Below, piece after piece: positions 6,933 to 8,755 of a DNA stretch of 8,755 nt. The stretch covers positions 1-8,755 of the forward strand of contig DIWC01000061.1 in the NCBI GenBank assembly GCA_002423425.1. The letters are read 5' to 3'. The notes under the pieces were generated by a model. It was not told the DNA's origin and did no database searches. It worked only from the letters and a program-made list of their open reading frames with translations. This DNA is from Peptococcaceae bacterium UBA6116. GTDB lineage: Bacteria; Bacillota; Desulfitobacteriia; Desulfitobacteriales; Syntrophobotulaceae. How positions within the stretch are numbered: the first letter of the stretch is position 1; each line of letters opens with the position of its first letter. Both the position numbers and the translations under genes were made by a program.

Positions 6933-7717
6933 CATCCTCTCACCCCGCATGTAGCCGTCGGTGTTTTTACCTCAAAAGATTCACCGGACAGAAACTCTTT
7001 AGTTTTTGACCAGATATTGTCTAGCACTAAGCCCACTACTTCTTTTTCATCGCCCACAAAGACCTTGCTTTTGGCCTGAATCTTGCCGTCGCGTGTGGCC
7101 GCCACAATTTCCGAATACCCCGCATTGCGGCCTTTCACCACGGCTTTAACATTCATGTCAATCACATTTGAATCGTAGGATTTGACGATGACATCTTCGG
7201 CGTTGGCATCAGGCGGCTTGATCTTCACCTTGAGCTGCCTCTCCGCACCTTTTTTGAGGAAGAACAGTTTCGGTTCAATGGTGATTGATTCTACGGGAAT
7301 CACTTTCTCTTCCACCACCGGTTCCTGGGCGGCCGGAGACGCTTCAGCCGAAGGCGCAGCTGCTCCGGTTACGGTAATCGCACACTTAGCGGTGGCACGT
7401 TCACCAGTCCTTTGATCAGTAGCGGTTATCGTTATAATTGCTGTGCCTGCCCCCAGAGCTTCTACACGAAAAGAGCTGGAATTACCGCTGTCTTCAGTCA
7501 CCTGGGCAACTGCCGGATTGGAAGATTTGCACTCCGTCCAACCAACACCTGATATACCCCACACGGTAATATAATCAACATCCCCTACCTGTAAAGAAAG
7601 TTCAGTGTCTGTGGTTATTTTGTACGCGTAAACCGGATTGGCACTCGTCATGAATAGCGCCAGGACAATCGACAGAGTGAAACATAGTAATACTTTACTC
7701 GATTTTTTTGTACGCAT
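6932..7717 (-). CDS. Secreted protein with two bacterial Ig-like (BIG2-type) domains
   Basis: The protein has 261 residues. A clear signal peptide is present (KK at 4-5, hydrophobic 9-24, probable cleavage after VYA at 29-31). The first Ig-like domain spans about residues 34-117, with the BIG2-type pattern LQVGD...KSSNPAVAQV...ALGAGTAIITITAT and a possible disulfide C63-C112. An Ala/Pro/Glu linker (118-138) leads to a second domain (about 141-222: VESITIEPKLFFLKKGAERQ ... YDSNVIDM ... GYSEIVAATRDGK), then a short tail. It has no LPXTG motif, lipobox or membrane anchor, so it is probably released or held by a partner such as the MORN lipoprotein whose gene overlaps its stop codon. BIG2 domains usually serve in adhesion or surface binding; the ligand here is unknown. 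The start ATG has only a weak GGTG site, 9 bases upstream, next to a hairpin. Confidence 0.85.
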   Translation of the reverse strand: MRTKKSSKVLLCFTLSIVLALFMTSANPVYAYKITTDTELSLQVGDVDYITVWGISGVGWTECKSSNPAVAQVTEDSGNSSSFRVEALGAGTAIITITATDQRTGERATAKCAITVTGAAAPSAEASPAAQEPVVEEKVIPVESITIEPKLFFLKKGAERQLKVKIKPPDANAEDVIVKSYDSNVIDMNVKAVVKGRNAGYSEIVAATRDGKIQAKSKVFVGDEKEVVGLVLDNIWSKTKEFLSGESFEVKTPTATCGVRG

Positions 7718-7725
7718 TACTCACA

Positions 7726-7764
7726 CCGTTACAAAGCTTTCGGACAGCAAATATTTTGTAACGG
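7726..7764 (-). promoter_or_regulatory. Inverted repeat in the leader of the Ig-like gene
   Basis: A perfect 10-base inverted repeat (CCGTTACAAA at 7726-7735 and TTTGTAACGG at 7755-7764) with a 19-base loop lies 8 bases upstream of the ATG, directly abutting the weak ribosome binding site. It could control access of ribosomes. The same stretch encodes a possible 16-codon leader frame starting at GTG 7769-7771 and ending at TGA 7721-7723, three bases before the ATG and in its frame. Its start site is poorly spaced, so the peptide is doubtful. Confidence 0.4.
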
Positions 7765-8142
7765 CGCTCACCACCCTTTCTTTAATTCTTTGGGTACTTC
7801 ACACATGATTGTTATTCAAATTTAGTTGTACCAGATGTACATTTAATAATCTAATAGAATTGGTCCCTGCCCAAGCTTTTTTTTACATAATAGTTAGTTA
7901 TCTGTTAAACCACCTCTAACAATTCTACCACCCTCATTCCTTAAAAAAATATCTTTGAACCATTTGGCATTGCCAAATTCATGACATGATTTGTGCCAAA
8001 TTCATTGCTATGTTATTTAACCAGGTGTAAAATTGTGTAGAATCTCGGAAACTCAATACCTGAATCTGGGTAATTTGGAAGAACCAGCAAAAGAAAAGGC
8101 TTAGCTCCTGCAACTAATAACCTGTAATTTACGAGCATAACG
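7765..8142. other. Intergenic region upstream of the Ig/MORN pair
   Basis: No supported gene. It holds an inverted repeat TGTAC-5-GTACA at 7827-7841 that could be an operator, and a palindrome with a direct repeat at 7962-8005. On the minus strand 28 open codons ending at 7894-7896 (EFGNAKWFKDIFLRNEGG...) look like a protein C-terminus, but I cannot name a family. I could not fix a convincing -35/-10 pair for the Ig-like gene. Sequence near 8035-8060 may be an insertion-sequence end belonging to the transposase remnant. Confidence 0.4.
7962..8005. repeat. 17-base palindrome plus 12-base direct repeat
   Basis: ATTTGGCA-T-TGCCAAAT (7962-7978) is a perfect palindrome. Its right half is part of TGCCAAATTCAT (7971-7982), which recurs exactly at 7994-8005, a spacing of 23 bases or about two helical turns. 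Such an arrangement suits a dimeric DNA-binding protein or recombinase site. It could also be a small duplication. Confidence 0.6.
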
Positions 8143-8400
8143 TTAAGCTGCTTTCGAGATGGGTTTGAGGCCTATGTCGGAAAGAATAGAAGGTTTCATT
8201 ATGGCAACTTGAGCATCCCAGTGCTGATTGACAGCTGCCAAAGTTGCTTGCCAAAACCAGCGTTTTTTGCTACGGCATCTGGTATTCTCAATCTTATGAT
8301 CAACAAGGATCCTCTTGAAGGTACGCTCCACAGTGGTTCTATTGTATTAAAGGATTAGATCGTATTGCGCATATCGGGTATTCGGTAGCCTAATTATATC
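8143..8400 (-). pseudogene. DDE transposase C-terminal remnant
   Basis: A minus-strand frame ending at TAA (8143-8145) reads RLPNTRYAQYDLIL, then an internal stop (TAA, 8347-8349), then YNRTTVERTFKRILVDHKIE, NTRCRSKKRWFWQATLAAVN and ends LKPISKAA. The RTTVER stretch resembles the C-terminal motif of DDE_Tnp_1-type transposases (IS5/IS1182-like), where the Glu is the last catalytic residue. The exact IS family is uncertain. The N-terminal part with the two catalytic Asp residues is absent and no terminal repeats were identified. Confidence 0.6.
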
Positions 8401-8473
8401 ACCCAATGGGAATCACTTTCATTAAATTTTTGTGCCTTGAGCACAGCGAAAGGAATGATACTTACTATGACGA

Positions 8474-8490
8474 ACATGGCACCAATGACA
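8474..8490 (-). other. Candidate attachment core, copy 3
   Basis: These bases are identical to 4388-4404 over 17 bases. The sequence after the core (minus strand TCGTCATAGT) is unrelated to the coding sequence that follows copy 1. This fits the left junction of an element whose right junction is next to the surviving 3' part of the gene, though that is inferred. Confidence 0.45.
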
Positions 8491-8614
8491 GCAAGATTTT
8501 CCTCCAAGAATACCCAATAGATAGGAAGATAGGCTTATCTTCCGCTTTGGCTTTCTGAAAAGCTTCCTCACCCCAAGGAAACCAGTCAACCGGGTTGTAG
8601 GCGTGCTGGAGCAG
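8474..8614 (-). pseudogene. YyaL/DUF255 N-terminal fragment, copy 3
   Basis: The minus strand reads LLQHAYNPVDWFPWGEEAFQ and KAKAEDKPIFLSIGYS, the standard DUF255 N-terminus. After TCT (Ser, 8507-8509) come 13 extra bases (8494-8506), then TGC TGT CAT TGG TGC CAT GT, which would encode CCHWCHV in the original frame. The insertion therefore sits at the same codon boundary as in copy 1 but has different sequence and length. After the 17-base core the sequence is unrelated to the rest of the gene. The 5' end is lost at about 8615, before the NEKSPY codons. It is closer to a typical DUF255 sequence than copy 2. Confidence 0.8.
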
Positions 8615-8620
8615 GCGTAA

Positions 8621-8678
8621 TGCGTCAATAGAAAATAACGTTAAAAATATATTCGTTGCGTCAAAATAAAACAACGTT
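8621..8678. repeat. Imperfect 22-base direct repeat, two copies
   Basis: Copies at 8621-8642 and 8657-8678 share TGCGTCAA at the left and AACGTT at the right, with a few differences between. The start-to-start spacing is 36 bases. They begin right where homology to the yyaL-like fragment ends. The remaining sequence to 8755 is AT-rich and shows no gene. Confidence 0.55.
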
Positions 8679-8755
8679 GAAAGACATACTCCTTTCTATA
8701 AAGTTGGTTAATTTATACAGTATAATATTTAATGATTATGCCGTTAGCTCAGTAT

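Noticed and set aside
7182..7415. Plus-strand open frame of 77 codons inside the Ig-like gene
   Set aside because: It is antisense to a signal-peptide protein with clear domains, and its Ala/Ser-rich composition simply mirrors the Ala/Pro linker.
8621..8678. Start of a CRISPR array
   Set aside because: There are only two imperfect repeats with a 14-base gap, too short for spacers, and no cas genes.

Overview
The window looks like a chromosomal segment of a low-to-mid GC, Gram-positive anaerobe, most likely a Clostridia/Peptococcaceae-type Firmicute. This is inferred from AGGAGG-type ribosome binding sites, TTG starts, a DUF3810 protein, a CmpB-family membrane protein and a YyaL/DUF255 thioredoxin-domain protein. 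No rRNA, tRNA or CRISPR array is visible.

Layout. Positions 1-2400 are ordinary chromosome. On the minus strand a DUF3810 membrane protein with an HExxH motif is followed by a small acidic protein with a C-terminal membrane anchor. A four-helix CmpB-type membrane protein is divergent on the plus strand. A hairpin at 2360-2390 separates it from the convergent yyaL-like gene (2416-4589, minus). That gene is split by a 20-base insertion exactly in front of the codons for its CHWCH active site.

From about 4590 to 8620 the window is a graveyard of mobile DNA. It contains two further displaced 5' ends of yyaL-like genes (5904-6086 and 8474-8614), all in the same minus orientation. All three copies break at the same codons (IGYS | CHWCH), and two of them carry an identical 17-base core (4388-4404 and 8474-8490). 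Immediately upstream of the first two copies lie homologous C-terminal tails of a protein that resembles a large serine recombinase. My working model is that recombinase-bearing elements repeatedly integrated into the conserved CHWCH codons of this gene, each bringing its own 5' end and pushing the older one outward. The broken remains of an IS3-type orfA (4851-5139), a group II intron reverse transcriptase (about 5430-5913) and a DDE transposase C-terminus (8143-8400) sit between the copies.

The only intact genes in this accessory part are a translationally coupled minus-strand pair. One encodes a secreted protein with two bacterial Ig-like (BIG2-type) domains (6932-7717) and the other a MORN-repeat lipoprotein (6396-6932), with a strong hairpin terminator after them (6286-6328). 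Both would act at the cell envelope and may be cargo of one of the inferred elements. Their function is unknown.
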